From assembly GCA_035575135.1 (NCBI GenBank), contig DATLYE010000022.1, positions 1 through 64,000 on the forward strand: DNA of 64,000 nt. The letters run 5' to 3'. This DNA is from JANWXD01 sp035575135 (GTDB taxonomy: Bacteria > Acidobacteriota > Terriglobia > Bryobacterales > Bryobacteraceae). Below, one piece after another: positions 1 through 8,337 of the stretch; the stretch's first letter is position 1; each line of letters starts with the position of its first letter. The notes below the pieces were generated by a model that had not been told where the DNA came from, searched no databases, and worked only from the letters and a program-made list of their open reading frames with translations. The translations under genes were made by a program, and so were the position numbers.

Positions 1-861
1 GTGGGCCTGATCAGCCCCGCACTGTTTCACGCGCTCTTGCCCTTGTACCATCACGAACCCGCAGCCACCCTCACTCTGGCAGGCACATTCTTCGGATTGG
101 GCTGCTGGGTGACGGCCGTCCTCGTGGCAGGAACGTTTTACGTCTACACGGTTCCGAGCATTCTGGTGCTGATGGCAGTGATCCCGGGTTTGCTGGCGGG
201 TGTGTACGCCAATACGGATTTTCGTCCCCCGCCCTTGCCCGCGATACGCGGCTGGCGAGAAGCATTCAATGATTTCCGCAGCCCGGTAACGTTGCTCTTT
301 GGGATCGTCCTGTTTTTGCAGTTCGGCAACGAATGGGCGGTTGCGGGCTGGCTACCCATTTTTCTCGTACAGCGGTTGGGGGTCAGCCCCGCGGCCTCCG
401 TCAAGCTCCTGGCGCTGTACTGGTTCTCGTTGCTGGCGGGCCGGGCCCTGGTTCAGTGGCTGTTGCCCGCCGTCAGCCACGCGCGGCTGTTGTTCGTTAG
501 CGCGGTGGGAGCCGTCTTCGGCTGCGCGATCCTGAGCTTCACCAACAACCGTTTTGGGGCGGGGACAGGCGTGATACTGGTCGGCTTAAGTTATGCGGCC
601 ATCTATCCGCTCGTCGCGGAAAAAATCAGAGATGTTTTCCCCTATTACCACCCCGGGTTCTTCAGCGGCGTTTTTGCCCTGGCTTTGACGGGAGCTTTGC
701 TGGCTCCGTGGAGTCTCGGCGTGTATGCCCACTACTGGGGCATCCGTGTCGTGATGCTGTTTCCGCTGCTCGGTTCGCTGGCCGTCTTCGGACTGCTGAT
801 CGTATTGTGGGCGGTGGCGCGCCTCACCGCTGCACCGCAAGTCAAAGCAGCCGTAAGCTGA
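1..861 (+). CDS. MFS transporter, 5' truncated by window edge
   Basis: C-terminal 286 residues of a major facilitator superfamily permease. About eight hydrophobic helices are visible, e.g. around residues 35-65, 95-125, 135-160, 165-180, 190-205, 220-240 and 250-275, consistent with roughly the last two thirds of a 12-helix protein of about 400 residues. The reading frame is open to base 1, so the GTG at position 1 need not be the true start. Substrate cannot be read from the sequence; the general look is that of a sugar/organic-anion permease. It converges on the next gene with a 20-bp overlap of the two 3' ends (842-861). Confidence 0.8.
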   Translation: MGLISPALFHALLPLYHHEPAATLTLAGTFFGLGCWVTAVLVAGTFYVYTVPSILVLMAVIPGLLAGVYANTDFRPPPLPAIRGWREAFNDFRSPVTLLFGIVLFLQFGNEWAVAGWLPIFLVQRLGVSPAASVKLLALYWFSLLAGRALVQWLLPAVSHARLLFVSAVGAVFGCAILSFTNNRFGAGTGVILVGLSYAAIYPLVAEKIRDVFPYYHPGFFSGVFALALTGALLAPWSLGVYAHYWGIRVVMLFPLLGSLAVFGLLIVLWAVARLTAAPQVKAAVS

Positions 862-1519
862 CCGGCCCTTGCGGCCCGTTCCAGATCAACTCCACGGACC
901 GCACCGACTTGGTCTTTTTCTTGAACAGGAAGTAGAGATGACCGCTCACAGGCCCGGTGTGCTCCCCCTCCGGTAGCGCCGTTTCGACCACGACTTCATC
1001 GGCCCGCGCGGGTTCTTCGCGCTCGACCGGCGCACCGGCTTCCGGCGCCCGAGGAGGGGCTGGAAGCCGCTCGCGGCCGGGCCTGGGGTCGCCAGGGAAA
1101 CGCTCAGAAGCAGGAGGGCGTCCCAGGATGATGCCGCCGGAGCCGGTTCCCGCTCCGGCGACGACAGTGGGCCGCTGTTCCCAGTCGGCGTAGCGCAGCG
1201 AGGCCGCCACCATGAACGGCGGCTGCGGGAGCAGCGGCCGTTTGCTTTCGTTGATTCGGAGCGAAAACTGCCCCGAGTTGATCTTGATGCGCTGGAAGGG
1301 CGCCGGAAAGATCGCCACCTCGACGACCAGGTAATCCGGCGCGAGGAAACTCTGGCCGCGCCCCTGAAAGCTCCGGACAAGATACTCGGCGGCAATGACG
1401 GTGTTGCCGGCCTGCTTGTGAGCGGGGTACTCCTCGGGGCGTGAACGCGGGCGGGTTCCGACGGGCGCGATCTGGGCAAGCAACAAAGTCCCTGCCGCGA
1501 ATGCGAGGCGCAACGCCAC
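842..1519 (-). CDS. Hypothetical secreted protein
   Basis: 225 residues from a GTG at 1519. An ORF open further upstream starts inside dacB, but residues right after GTG 1519 form a good signal peptide (RLAFAAGTLLLAQ), and a TATACT hexamer ends 6 nt before this GTG. The mature part is a beta-rich N-terminal half followed by a Pro/Arg/Glu-rich linker (about residues 115-165) and a conserved-looking C-terminal block with GHLYFLFKKKTKSVRSVEL, which would fit an envelope or pilus-accessory protein, but no family is recognised. Divergent from dacB with only 24 bp between starts, so the two probably share one bidirectional promoter. Confidence 0.6.
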   Translation of the reverse strand: MALRLAFAAGTLLLAQIAPVGTRPRSRPEEYPAHKQAGNTVIAAEYLVRSFQGRGQSFLAPDYLVVEVAIFPAPFQRIKINSGQFSLRINESKRPLLPQPPFMVAASLRYADWEQRPTVVAGAGTGSGGIILGRPPASERFPGDPRPGRERLPAPPRAPEAGAPVEREEPARADEVVVETALPEGEHTGPVSGHLYFLFKKKTKSVRSVELIWNGPQGPVSLRLL

Positions 1520-1525
1520 GCTTCG

Positions 1526-1533
1526 AGTATAAT
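1526..1533. promoter_or_regulatory. Overlapping bidirectional -10 element (dacB / divergent gene)
   Basis: AGTATAAT reads TATAAT on the plus strand (1528-1533, 10 nt before the dacB ATG) and TATACT on the minus strand (1526-1531, 6 nt before the divergent GTG at 1519). No convincing -35 on either side. Spacing implies transcripts with almost no 5' leader in both directions. Confidence 0.5.
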
Positions 1534-1543
1534 CCCTCCGAGT

Positions 1544-3001
1544 ATGCGCGCCGCGGTCTTGTGGTTGATGGCCCTGCCGGCGGTGGCAGCCGGGCTCGGA
1601 GAACGAATTGAATCCGTGCTCCGCGGGGGCGGTACGGCAGGCCTCGCGTTCTGGGGAATCCACGTCGTGGACGCGACGACGGGAGAGCCCCTTTACGAGA
1701 AAAATGCGGATCAGCTCTTCGTACCGGCGTCCAACGCCAAGCTCTTTACCACTGCCCTGGCGCTGGTGCGATTGGGACCGGAGTTTCGTTTCGAGACGGT
1801 CGTGCGCGCGGAGGCCCAGCCGGACCCGGCCGGCCGCCTTCAGGGGAGTCTTTGGCTTTCAGGCGGCGGCGATCCCTCACTGTCGGGGCGTGATTATCCT
1901 TACCGAAAAAGGACAGCCGATGGCGACCCGCTGCGAGCCATCGAAGAACTGGCGGATCAGATCGCGGCTCGGGGCGTTCGCCGGATTGATGGGGACATTA
2001 TCGGAGACGATTCGCTTTATCCCTGGGAGCCCTATGCGCCAGGCTGGACCCAGGGCGATTCGTTGTGGGACTACGGCGCTCCCGTGAGCGCCCTGACTGT
2101 CAACGACAATATGATCCGGCTCACGGTACGGCCCGGGGCCGGAGTCGGCCGGCCGGCGATCATATCTCTGCGCCCGGCCGTCGAGTATTACGTGGTGCAC
2201 AACCGGGTGCAGACCGTGGAGCGGCCGGAAGGCCGTGTTCTTGTCGAGCGGATGCCTGGGGCACGAGAGTTGCACATCTCCGGGCAGATCGGGCTTAGCG
2301 ATCCGGGACAGACTTTCGCGCTGGCTGTGGACGATCCGGCACGGTATGCTGCGGCGGTCTTGGCGGAGGCGCTTGCCCGGCGGGGAATCTTCATCCGAGG
2401 CCGCCCTCGGGCAGGCCATGCTTCCACGCCGGGTGCCCGTATGGTGCCGGCCGTGGAGCTCGGGCGCCGGCTTTCTCCGGCGCTTGTCGAGATTCTGCGG
2501 GTCATCAACAAGGAAAGCCAGAACCTGCATGCTGAACTGGTGCTGCGCGCGGTGGCGCGAGTTTGCGCCGGTGCGGGGACACGTCGCGCCGCTGTCGAAG
2601 AGATGCAGCGATTTCTGAAAGAAGTCGGCCTGCCGGAGGGCGTCTGCCGGCTGGAGGACGGCTCCGGCCTGTCCCGTCGCAACCTCGTAACGCCGCGCGC
2701 GGTCACACAGCTCTTGGTGTTCATGTACAACGGCCCATACCGCGAAGTCTGGACCGGCCTGCTTCCGGTGGGGGGCCAAGACGGAACGCTCGAGGACCGC
2801 TTCCGGGACGTTCCGGAAGGCCGCAACATCCGGGCAAAAACAGGAACCTTGGCTTCGAGCAGTGCTCTGTCGGGGTATGCCGGGACACCGGGCGGGCGGG
2901 TGCTGGCCTTTTCCATTCTCGTGAACAACCACGCGGCTGACACTTCCGAAGTGCGGCGCCTGATTGATAGAATCAGTATCGTAATTGCGCAAGGAGGCTA
3001 G
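1544..3001 (+). CDS. dacB: D-alanyl-D-alanine carboxypeptidase/endopeptidase (PBP4 family, peptidase S13)
   Basis: 485-residue low-molecular-mass class C penicillin-binding protein that cleaves the terminal D-Ala or the D-Ala-mDAP cross-links of peptidoglycan in the periplasm. Visible: signal peptide (residues 1-16), SxxK motif SNAK with catalytic Ser63 and Lys66, SxN motif as SQN (within KESQNLHAE, about residue 325) and KTG motif (RAKTGTLASSSALSGYAG, about residue 430). The long insertion between SxxK and SxN is typical of PBP4. ATG 1544 follows a TATAAT by 10 nt and has no clear Shine-Dalgarno. The FmdB-like gene begins 5 bp after the stop. Confidence 0.93.
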   Translation: MRAAVLWLMALPAVAAGLGERIESVLRGGGTAGLAFWGIHVVDATTGEPLYEKNADQLFVPASNAKLFTTALALVRLGPEFRFETVVRAEAQPDPAGRLQGSLWLSGGGDPSLSGRDYPYRKRTADGDPLRAIEELADQIAARGVRRIDGDIIGDDSLYPWEPYAPGWTQGDSLWDYGAPVSALTVNDNMIRLTVRPGAGVGRPAIISLRPAVEYYVVHNRVQTVERPEGRVLVERMPGARELHISGQIGLSDPGQTFALAVDDPARYAAAVLAEALARRGIFIRGRPRAGHASTPGARMVPAVELGRRLSPALVEILRVINKESQNLHAELVLRAVARVCAGAGTRRAAVEEMQRFLKEVGLPEGVCRLEDGSGLSRRNLVTPRAVTQLLVFMYNGPYREVWTGLLPVGGQDGTLEDRFRDVPEGRNIRAKTGTLASSSALSGYAGTPGGRVLAFSILVNNHAADTSEVRRLIDRISIVIAQGG

Positions 3002-3006
3002 TCGCG

Positions 3007-3231
3007 ATGCCGATCTACGAATACCGGTGCGATGAATGCGGAGCGGAGTTTGAAAGACTCGTGCGGCGGAGCGGGGACTCCAACGGCGTGACATGTCCCT
3101 CCTGCGGCCACTCCCGCCTCACGCTGCGCCTGTCCGTATTTTCCGCGCCGCAGTCGGCGCGGCGGTCCGCGGAGACGCCTTCTTGTCCTTCCGGCATGTG
3201 TCCGACTCCGGATCTTTGCGGGCGCAACTGA
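3007..3231 (+). CDS. FmdB-family zinc-ribbon protein
   Basis: 74 residues, starting MPIYEYRCDECG and continuing to a second CPSCG: the CxxC...CxxC zinc ribbon of the FmdB/CxxC_CXXC_SSSS family, whose members are regulatory or accessory proteins of unclear function. A Ser/Ala tail ends in a further cluster with three cysteines (residues 60-72: SCPSGMCPTPDLC), which also is usual in the family. Located 5 bp after dacB and probably co-transcribed with it. Confidence 0.85.
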   Translation: MPIYEYRCDECGAEFERLVRRSGDSNGVTCPSCGHSRLTLRLSVFSAPQSARRSAETPSCPSGMCPTPDLCGRN

Positions 3232-3306
3232 AGCCGATTGCCCGGGACCTGCCCCTGACCCGCTCTCCGCGCGGGTAAAATGAACCGAAACCAGGAGCAG
3301 AGTCCC

Positions 3307-4677
3307 ATGAAACCATCCGTACACCGACTTCTTAGACGGCGGGGAACGGACCGCCGTAGCTTTCTGCGTGCGTCGGCGGGCGCTCTGGCGGCGACCTTTT
3401 GGGCGGACGACACGCTCGAAGCCTACCAGCAACATGTTCGAACCGCGTCCAAGCCTTCGGATCTCAAGATCACGGATCTCCGCGTGGCTGTCGTCGCCAA
3501 GGCGCCGATGACGTGCCCCATCATCCGCATCGACACCAACCAGGGCATCTACGGCCTGGGTGAGGTGCGGGACGGAGCGAGCAAAACCTATGCCCTGATG
3601 CTCAAGAGCCGGATCCTCGGTGAGAATCCGTGCAACATCGACAAGATCTTCCGCAAGATCAAGCAGTTTGGTTTTCACGGGCGCCAGGGAGGGGGTGTGT
3701 CGGCCGTGGAGATGGCGCTTTGGGATCTGGCCGGCAAGGCCTACGGCGTGCCGGTCTATCAGATGCTCGGCGGGAAATTTCGCGACCGGATCCGCATCTA
3801 TGCCGACACAGACATGTCACCGGACCCGAAGGTGTATGCGCAGCGGATGAAAAAGCGCCTGGAGATGGGTTTCACGTTTCTGAAGATGGATCTGGGCATC
3901 GGCTTGATCGAGAAGATTCCGGGGACGCTGAGCCGCCCGCTCGGCCTCACTCTGGGCGAGACGCGCATGACGCAGCACATGTTTACGGGCATCGAGATCA
4001 CCGACAAGGGCATCGCCCTGATGGCCGACTACGTGGCGCAGGTGCGGGAGGTGATCGGTATGGAAGTGCCGCTGGCGGCCGACCATTTCGGCCACATCGG
4101 GGTGAACTCGTGCATCCGCCTGGGCAGAGCCCTGGAAAAATACAACATGGCGTGGCTCGAGGACATGATTCCGTGGCAATACACGGAGCTGTGGAAGAAG
4201 ATTACGGACTCCATCGACGTGCCAACGCTCACGGGCGAAGACATTTACCTGAAAGAACCGTTCATTGAGTTGTGCCGAAATCACGCCGTGGACATCATCC
4301 ACCCGGATCTGGCGACGGCGGGCGGCATACTGGAGACCAAGAAAATCGGCGATGCGGCCCAGGAGTATGGCGTACCGATGGCCATGCACTTTGCTGGAAC
4401 CCCGGTGTCCTGCATGGCCAACGTCCACTGCGCCGCCGCCACGGAGAATTTTCTGGTCTTGGAAAACCACTCCGTGGACGTACCGTGGTGGGACGACCTG
4501 GTGGAGGGCGTCGAGAAGCCGATCGTGAACCGCGGCTTCATCAAGGTACCGGAGGGTCCCGGGTTGGGCATCACCTTGAACGACGAGGCCGTCAAACAGC
4601 ACCTGCTCCAGCCGGGCTATTTTGCGCCCACGCCGGAATGGGACAAAGAGCGTTCCTGGGACCGCTTGTGGAGTTGA
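3307..4677 (+). CDS. Tat-exported mandelate racemase/enolase-superfamily enzyme
   Basis: 456 residues from ATG 3307, chosen because AGGAGCAG precedes it; an upstream in-frame ATG at 3280 lacks a ribosome-binding site. Twin-arginine signal RRSFLRASAG at about residues 16-26 predicts export of the folded enzyme. The MR/enolase barrel follows: catalytic-lysine region LKMDLG, metal ligands in AADHFG, WLEDMI and TGEDIY, then HPDLATAGG and the barrel histidine region MHFAGTPVS. These enzymes abstract a proton alpha to a carboxylate (sugar-acid dehydratases, racemases). The pattern resembles the mandelate-racemase/galactonate-dehydratase subgroup, but the substrate cannot be assigned. A TAAAAT hexamer at 3276-3281 may be its -10. 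Confidence 0.88.
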   Translation: MKPSVHRLLRRRGTDRRSFLRASAGALAATFWADDTLEAYQQHVRTASKPSDLKITDLRVAVVAKAPMTCPIIRIDTNQGIYGLGEVRDGASKTYALMLKSRILGENPCNIDKIFRKIKQFGFHGRQGGGVSAVEMALWDLAGKAYGVPVYQMLGGKFRDRIRIYADTDMSPDPKVYAQRMKKRLEMGFTFLKMDLGIGLIEKIPGTLSRPLGLTLGETRMTQHMFTGIEITDKGIALMADYVAQVREVIGMEVPLAADHFGHIGVNSCIRLGRALEKYNMAWLEDMIPWQYTELWKKITDSIDVPTLTGEDIYLKEPFIELCRNHAVDIIHPDLATAGGILETKKIGDAAQEYGVPMAMHFAGTPVSCMANVHCAAATENFLVLENHSVDVPWWDDLVEGVEKPIVNRGFIKVPEGPGLGITLNDEAVKQHLLQPGYFAPTPEWDKERSWDRLWS

Positions 4678-4795
4678 ACCGCTCTTCACCAGACGCGGGC
4701 GAAACTTGTCCGGGGACACGGCCGGCGGTGCGCAGTCCTCGGATTTCCGGATAGAATGGTCGGTTTGACGGGTTCCTACCGCCTGAGGATTGCCC

Positions 4796-5479
4796 ATGAG
4801 CACCGCTGCCGTCAGTTTCCGGATGGAACAGGCCGTCCGCTTTTATCAGGCCGCCATTGGCAAGAAGATCGTCATGGCCGTCACCGGCTTCATTTTGTTC
4901 GGCTACGTGGTGGTCCACCTGTTGGGGAATTTGCAGATCTACCTCGGCGCGGAGCAGATTAATGCGTACGCCCGGTTCCTGCACTCCAAACCCCTGCTGC
5001 TTTGGGGCGCGCGCATCGTGCTGCTCACCGCGGTGATCCTGCACATCACCGCTTCGGTGCAGCTGTGGCGTTTGAACCGTAGGGCGCGCCCGGTGCGATA
5101 CTTCATGGAGAAAGATCCCCCGGCAGGTTACGCCTCGCGCACGATGCTGTGGAGCGGCCCGATTATCGCCGCCTTCGTGGTCTTTCACATCCTGCACCTC
5201 ACCACGGGCTCGGTGGGATTGCCCTACCGCGAGCTCGATCCGTATCACAACATGGTCTACGGCTTTCGGATCTGGCCGGTTGCGGTCTCGTACATTACGG
5301 CGATGGTGCTTCTGGCCATGCACCTCTACCACGGTGTCTGGAGCATGTTTCAGACGGTGGGCTTCAGCCACCCGCGCTATACGCCTTGGCTCAAGCGCCT
5401 CGCGGCGGCGTTCGCACTTTTCGTCGGAGCCGGTAACATCTCGATTCCTGTGGCGGTGCTCGCCGGGCTGGTGAAGTAA
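4796..5479 (+). CDS. sdhC: Succinate dehydrogenase cytochrome b subunit (b558 family)
   Basis: 227-residue membrane anchor of succinate:quinone oxidoreductase. The ATG at 4796 is preceded by TGAGGAT; a TTG two codons upstream is less likely. Five hydrophobic segments (about residues 25-48, 68-92, 117-140, 160-185, 200-225) and histidines placed for two haems: VVVHLLGN, VILHITAS, FHILHLTTG and MHLYHGVW. This single di-haem anchor is the B. subtilis/Wolinella (type B) arrangement without sdhD. First gene of sdhC-A-B; TAGAAT at 4752-4757 could be the promoter -10. Confidence 0.93.
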   Translation: MSTAAVSFRMEQAVRFYQAAIGKKIVMAVTGFILFGYVVVHLLGNLQIYLGAEQINAYARFLHSKPLLLWGARIVLLTAVILHITASVQLWRLNRRARPVRYFMEKDPPAGYASRTMLWSGPIIAAFVVFHILHLTTGSVGLPYRELDPYHNMVYGFRIWPVAVSYITAMVLLAMHLYHGVWSMFQTVGFSHPRYTPWLKRLAAAFALFVGAGNISIPVAVLAGLVK

Positions 5480-5497
5480 TCAGGAAGGACACCCAGG

Positions 5498-7411
5498 ATG
5501 GAACTCGACGCCCGCATTCCTTCCGGTCCCATTGAACAGCGCTGGGATCGTTGCAAGTTCGAGATGAAGCTTGTGGCGCCGGCCAACAAGCGCAAGTACA
5601 CGATTCTCGTCGTGGGCACCGGACTGGCGGGAGCTTCCGCTTCGGCATCCCTGGCCGAGCTCGGCTACAACGTCAGAACCTTCTGTTTTCAGGACAGCCC
5701 GCGGCGGGCGCACTCGATCGCAGCCCAGGGTGGAATCAACGCCGCCAAGAACTACCAGAACGACGGCGACAGCGTGTTCCGGCTGTTTTATGACACGCTG
5801 AAGGGCGGAGACTTTCGCGCGCGGGAATCCAACGTATACCGCCTCGCGCAGATTAGTCTCAACATCATTGACCAGTGCGTGGCGCAGGGGGTTCCGTTTG
5901 CGCGCGAGTACGGTGGGACCCTGGCCAATCGTTCCTTCGGCGGGGCGCTCGTCTCCCGCACCTTCTACGCCCGCGGCCAGACGGGGCAGCAGCTGCTGCT
6001 GGGCGCCTATCAGGCCATGATGCGGCAGGTGGCGGCCGGCCGCGTCGCACTGTTTCCGCGCACGGAAATGCTGGACCTGATCGTCGTGGATGGTCGCGCC
6101 CGGGGGATCGTTACGCGCAATCTGGTGACGGGTGAGATCACCACCCACCTGGGCGACGCGGTCGTGCTCGCCACGGGAGGCTACGGCAACGTTTTTTACC
6201 TGGCGACCTACGCCAAAGGATCCAACTGCACGGCCATCTGGCGTTCTTACAAGCGCGGTGCAGGGTTTGCCAATCCGTGCTTCACGCAGATCCACCCGAC
6301 CTGCATTCCGGTCACCGGCGAGTACCAATCCAAGCTGACGCTGATGAGCGAGTCGCTGCGCAACGACGGCCGGATCTGGGTGCCCAAGAAACCGGGAGAC
6401 AAACGCCCTCCGAACGAGATCCCGGAGGAGGAACGCGACTACTACCTGGAGCGAATGTACCCGGCGTATGGGAACCTGGCGCCGCGCGACATCGCCTCCC
6501 GGGCGGCCAAGCGAGTCTGCGACGAGGGCCGCGGCGTCGGGGAGACGGGTCTGGGCGTCTACCTGGATTTTTCCGACGCCATCCGCCGTTTGGGCAGAAA
6601 AGTCATCGAGGAGCGATACGGGAATCTGTTTGAGATGTACCAGCGCATCACCGGGGAGGATCCCTATACCGTCCCCATGCGCATTTACCCGGCCACGCAC
6701 TACACCATGGGCGGGCTGTGGGTGGACTATCACCTGATGAGCACCATCCCCGGCCTGTTCGTGGCCGGCGAAGCCAATTTCTCCGACCATGGCGCCAACC
6801 GCCTCGGGGCCAGCGCCCTCATGCAAGGGTTGGCTGACGGGTACTTCATCATTCCGTACACCGTGGGAGACTACCTGGCGGGTGCCAAACTGGAAAAGGT
6901 CAGCGAAGACCATCCGGCCTGCCGCGAAGCAGTGGACAACGTGCGATGCACGATCCGGCGCCTGCTTTCGGTGAACGGCAAGCGGACCGTAGACTCCTTC
7001 CACCGCGAGCTGGGGCAGATTCTGTGGGAGTACTGCGGCATGTCGCGCAATGAAGCCGGACTCAAAAAGGCTCTGGCTCGCATCCCGGAGTTGCGGGAGG
7101 AGTTTTGGCGGAACGTCAACGTGCTGGGCTCGAATGAAGAGTTCAATCAGTGTCTGGAAAAAGCAGGGCGCGTGGCGGACTTCCTCGAACTGGCGGAGTT
7201 GATGTGCCTGGACGCCCTCGAGCGGAACGAGTCCTGCGGAGCCCACTTCCGGGAGGAGTATCAGACGCCGGACGGGGAGGCGCTGCGCGATGACGCCAAT
7301 TATGCGCACGTGGCGGTCTGGGAGTATCAAGGAGAGGGGCGCAAACCGCTGCGGCACACCGAGCCGCTGACCTTTGAGTATGTGATCCCTACTGTGCGGA
7401 GTTATAAGTGA
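5498..7411 (+). CDS. sdhA: Succinate dehydrogenase/fumarate reductase flavoprotein subunit
   Basis: 637 residues. FAD-binding GTGLAGASAS near residues 40-50; the FAD-attaching histidine in RAHSIAAQGG is His72. Substrate-site motifs are seen in QIHPTCIP and in HGANRLGASALMQGLADG near residue 430. Oxidises succinate to fumarate (or the reverse) at the cytoplasmic face with SdhB and SdhC. AGGAAGG lies upstream of the ATG. The stop TGA overlaps the sdhB start (TGATG), which suggests translational coupling. Confidence 0.96.
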   Translation: MELDARIPSGPIEQRWDRCKFEMKLVAPANKRKYTILVVGTGLAGASASASLAELGYNVRTFCFQDSPRRAHSIAAQGGINAAKNYQNDGDSVFRLFYDTLKGGDFRARESNVYRLAQISLNIIDQCVAQGVPFAREYGGTLANRSFGGALVSRTFYARGQTGQQLLLGAYQAMMRQVAAGRVALFPRTEMLDLIVVDGRARGIVTRNLVTGEITTHLGDAVVLATGGYGNVFYLATYAKGSNCTAIWRSYKRGAGFANPCFTQIHPTCIPVTGEYQSKLTLMSESLRNDGRIWVPKKPGDKRPPNEIPEEERDYYLERMYPAYGNLAPRDIASRAAKRVCDEGRGVGETGLGVYLDFSDAIRRLGRKVIEERYGNLFEMYQRITGEDPYTVPMRIYPATHYTMGGLWVDYHLMSTIPGLFVAGEANFSDHGANRLGASALMQGLADGYFIIPYTVGDYLAGAKLEKVSEDHPACREAVDNVRCTIRRLLSVNGKRTVDSFHRELGQILWEYCGMSRNEAGLKKALARIPELREEFWRNVNVLGSNEEFNQCLEKAGRVADFLELAELMCLDALERNESCGAHFREEYQTPDGEALRDDANYAHVAVWEYQGEGRKPLRHTEPLTFEYVIPTVRSYK

Positions 7412-8184
7412 TGCGCATCATCCTTCACATCTGGCGGCAGCCCCACCGGAACGCACCGGGGCGCATGGTGCGCTACGAAGTTTCCAACGTAAACCCGGAC
7501 ATGTCCTTCCTGGAAATGCTGGACGTGCTCAACGAGGAGTTGATGAACCGCGGAGAGGACCCGGTGGCCTTCGATCACGACTGCCGCGAAGGCATCTGCG
7601 GCATGTGCGGCTTCATGATCAACGGCGTCGCGCACGGGCCGTTGCCGGGGACTACTGTGTGCCAGCTGCACATGCGTCATTTCCGAGACGGGGACGAGCT
7701 GTATCTGGAGCCGTGGCGGGCCCGAGCCTTCCCCGTCATCAAAGATCTGGTCGTGGACCGTAGCGCGTTTGACCGGATCATCGCGGCGGGCGGGTACATC
7801 TCGGTGAACACAGGAAGCGCGCCGGACGGCAACGCCATCCCTGTGCCCAAGCAGACCGCCGAGCGTGCCATGGACGCCGCGGCCTGCATCGGCTGCGGGG
7901 CATGCGTGGCGGCCTGCCCCAACGCTTCGGCTTCTCTGTTTGTGGGAGCCAAGATCGCGCACCTGGGCCTGCTTCCGCAGGGCCAGCCGGAGCGCTACCG
8001 CAGGGCGCTCAGCATGGTGGCGCAAATGACGGAGGAAGGTTTCGGCAGTTGCACCAATATCGGGGCCTGCGAGGCCGTGTGCCCGAAAAATATCCGACTC
8101 GAAGTGATTGCTCGCATGAACCGGGACTTCCTGGTAGCCAGTTGGACCGAGCGGGCCGAGGCGCGTGCCGAGGGCTTCGGGTAA
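7411..8184 (+). CDS. sdhB: Succinate dehydrogenase/fumarate reductase iron-sulfur subunit
   Basis: 257 residues. N-terminal [2Fe-2S] ferredoxin domain with DCREGICGMCG and a later conserved Cys (TTVCQLH); C-terminal domain with CIGCGACVAACPN and CTNIGACEAVCPKNI for the [4Fe-4S] and [3Fe-4S] clusters. It passes electrons from SdhA to the SdhC haems. The ATG at 7411 overlaps the sdhA stop; a GTG one codon upstream is possible. Confidence 0.95.
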   Translation: MRIILHIWRQPHRNAPGRMVRYEVSNVNPDMSFLEMLDVLNEELMNRGEDPVAFDHDCREGICGMCGFMINGVAHGPLPGTTVCQLHMRHFRDGDELYLEPWRARAFPVIKDLVVDRSAFDRIIAAGGYISVNTGSAPDGNAIPVPKQTAERAMDAAACIGCGACVAACPNASASLFVGAKIAHLGLLPQGQPERYRRALSMVAQMTEEGFGSCTNIGACEAVCPKNIRLEVIARMNRDFLVASWTERAEARAEGFG

Positions 8185-8337
8185 GGCCTGGTCTGTACCT
8201 CCTTTGCAGCCGCAGGCGGCGACTACCGAACGGGCTCGCGGATCCGCACGAGCGGGCGTAGCGAAACGGTCGAGCCGCGGCTGCCGCGTGTCGGGGCAAG
8301 CGGATCCGGCGAAGCGAGCCGCTATACTGGAAGATCC

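Noticed and set aside
5480..7357. 625-codon open frame on the minus strand
   Set aside because: Antisense to sdhA.
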